This document shows positions 63,590 to 64,000 of a stretch of 64,000 nt of DNA, one piece after another. Position numbers and translations under genes: made by a program. Below the pieces are notes generated by a model. It was not told where the DNA came from. It was given only the letters and a program-made list of their open reading frames with translations, and ran no database searches. Source of the stretch: Euglena gracilis (lineage: Eukaryota > Euglenida > Euglenophyceae > Euglenales); contig CP154956.1 in assembly GCA_039621445.1 (NCBI GenBank), positions 35,003,437-35,067,436 on the forward strand, in the 5' to 3' direction. Position 1 is the first letter of the stretch; each line of letters begins with the position of its first letter.

Positions 63590-63780
63590 GTGGTACACCA
63601 AGGTTGTCATTTTGTGGTTCACTGTGGACACCACAAAAATTTTTGTGGTTCACCTGTGGACACCAAAAAATTTTTTTGTGGTTCACTTGTGGACACCAAA
63701 AAATTTTTTGTGGTTCACCTGTGGACACCAAAGTAATATTTGTGGTTCGCATGTGGATACCAAAAAATTTCCCACCGCCT
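63590..63780 (+). repeat. 34-bp tandem repeat gtggttcacctgtggacacc
   Basis: Six units of about 34 bases (gtggttcac-tgtggacacca, then aaaaatttttt). The last units diverge (tcgcatgtggatacc). Confidence 0.85.
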
Positions 63781-64000
63781 GCTGACATTTGCATCATTTT
63801 CTATCTCATCAACAGCAAGGAAGCAATCTTCTTTGAACATGTTTGACTCAGGCGGCGAAGTCGGCCTACAATTCTGGTGCTGTAAAAACAGAAGAGGAAG
63901 CGGAAAACCACTTCCAAAAAAGGGTCATATTTTTCGATTTTTTTTTGAAGAGGTTCTGATTTTGGCCAATTCCGGTGGACGTTTGGCTCACAGTAAAGGA
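63781..64000. other. No gene recognised at the right edge
   Basis: Short unmatched sequence without a recognisable frame or repeat. Confidence 0.4.

Overview
The window reads as nuclear DNA of a eukaryote, most likely a protist with a large, repeat-packed genome. There are no operons, ribosome binding sites or long intact reading frames. I recognise one well supported cellular gene (19395-40045, + strand), broken fragments of a repeated, probably mobile, gene family (about 47-63.5 kb), and a dense mass of dispersed, nested, palindromic repeats. Runs of C and G that pair with each other as inverted repeats are everywhere.

The gene at 19.4-40.0 kb has 17 coding exons that join in one frame to about 675 residues. 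In order these give an RS-rich start, three pairs of KH-like RNA-binding repeats, and a long RD/RS-rich tail ending in RSRSR. None of its 16 introns is GT-AG; none ends in AG. Each intron instead starts and ends with sequences that are inverted repeats of each other. In most, base +n faces base -(n+2), usually with C at +4 facing G at -6, and often CAG at +4..+6 facing CTG at -8..-6. This is the geometry I recall for the nonconventional introns of euglenids, with related structured or introner-like introns reported in diplonemids and some dinoflagellates. A pyrimidine tract and AG lie 2 bases before the start codon, which would suit spliced-leader trans-splicing. Euglenozoa is my first guess for the host and dinoflagellate the second; the sequence alone does not settle it.

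Layout: 1-19.3 kb holds no gene I can support. It carries a 71-bp minisatellite (6.85-8.88 kb), 32-bp tandem arrays with terminal hairpins, a tRNA-like sequence, CCGCGG palindrome clusters and many foldback elements. 19.4-40.0 kb is the KH/RS gene; its introns hold transposon-like elements, including a 3.2-kb element and a 445-bp MITE with 7-bp target duplications. 40-47 kb is mostly unrecognised DNA with inserted short elements. 47-63.5 kb holds degraded members of a gene family (MAK-type and LANLAPPTV-type starts, a Cys/His zinc-finger module, and a segment resembling the N-terminal and box I parts of tyrosine recombinases), mixed with ACACGTGTACA palindrome arrays and nested insertions. The end carries a 34-bp tandem repeat.

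How the parts fit: the KH/RS protein has the build of an RNA-binding splicing or mRNA-handling factor. The repeats form layers of insertion, several of which can be ordered because target duplications or an uninterrupted sister copy are present in this same window.
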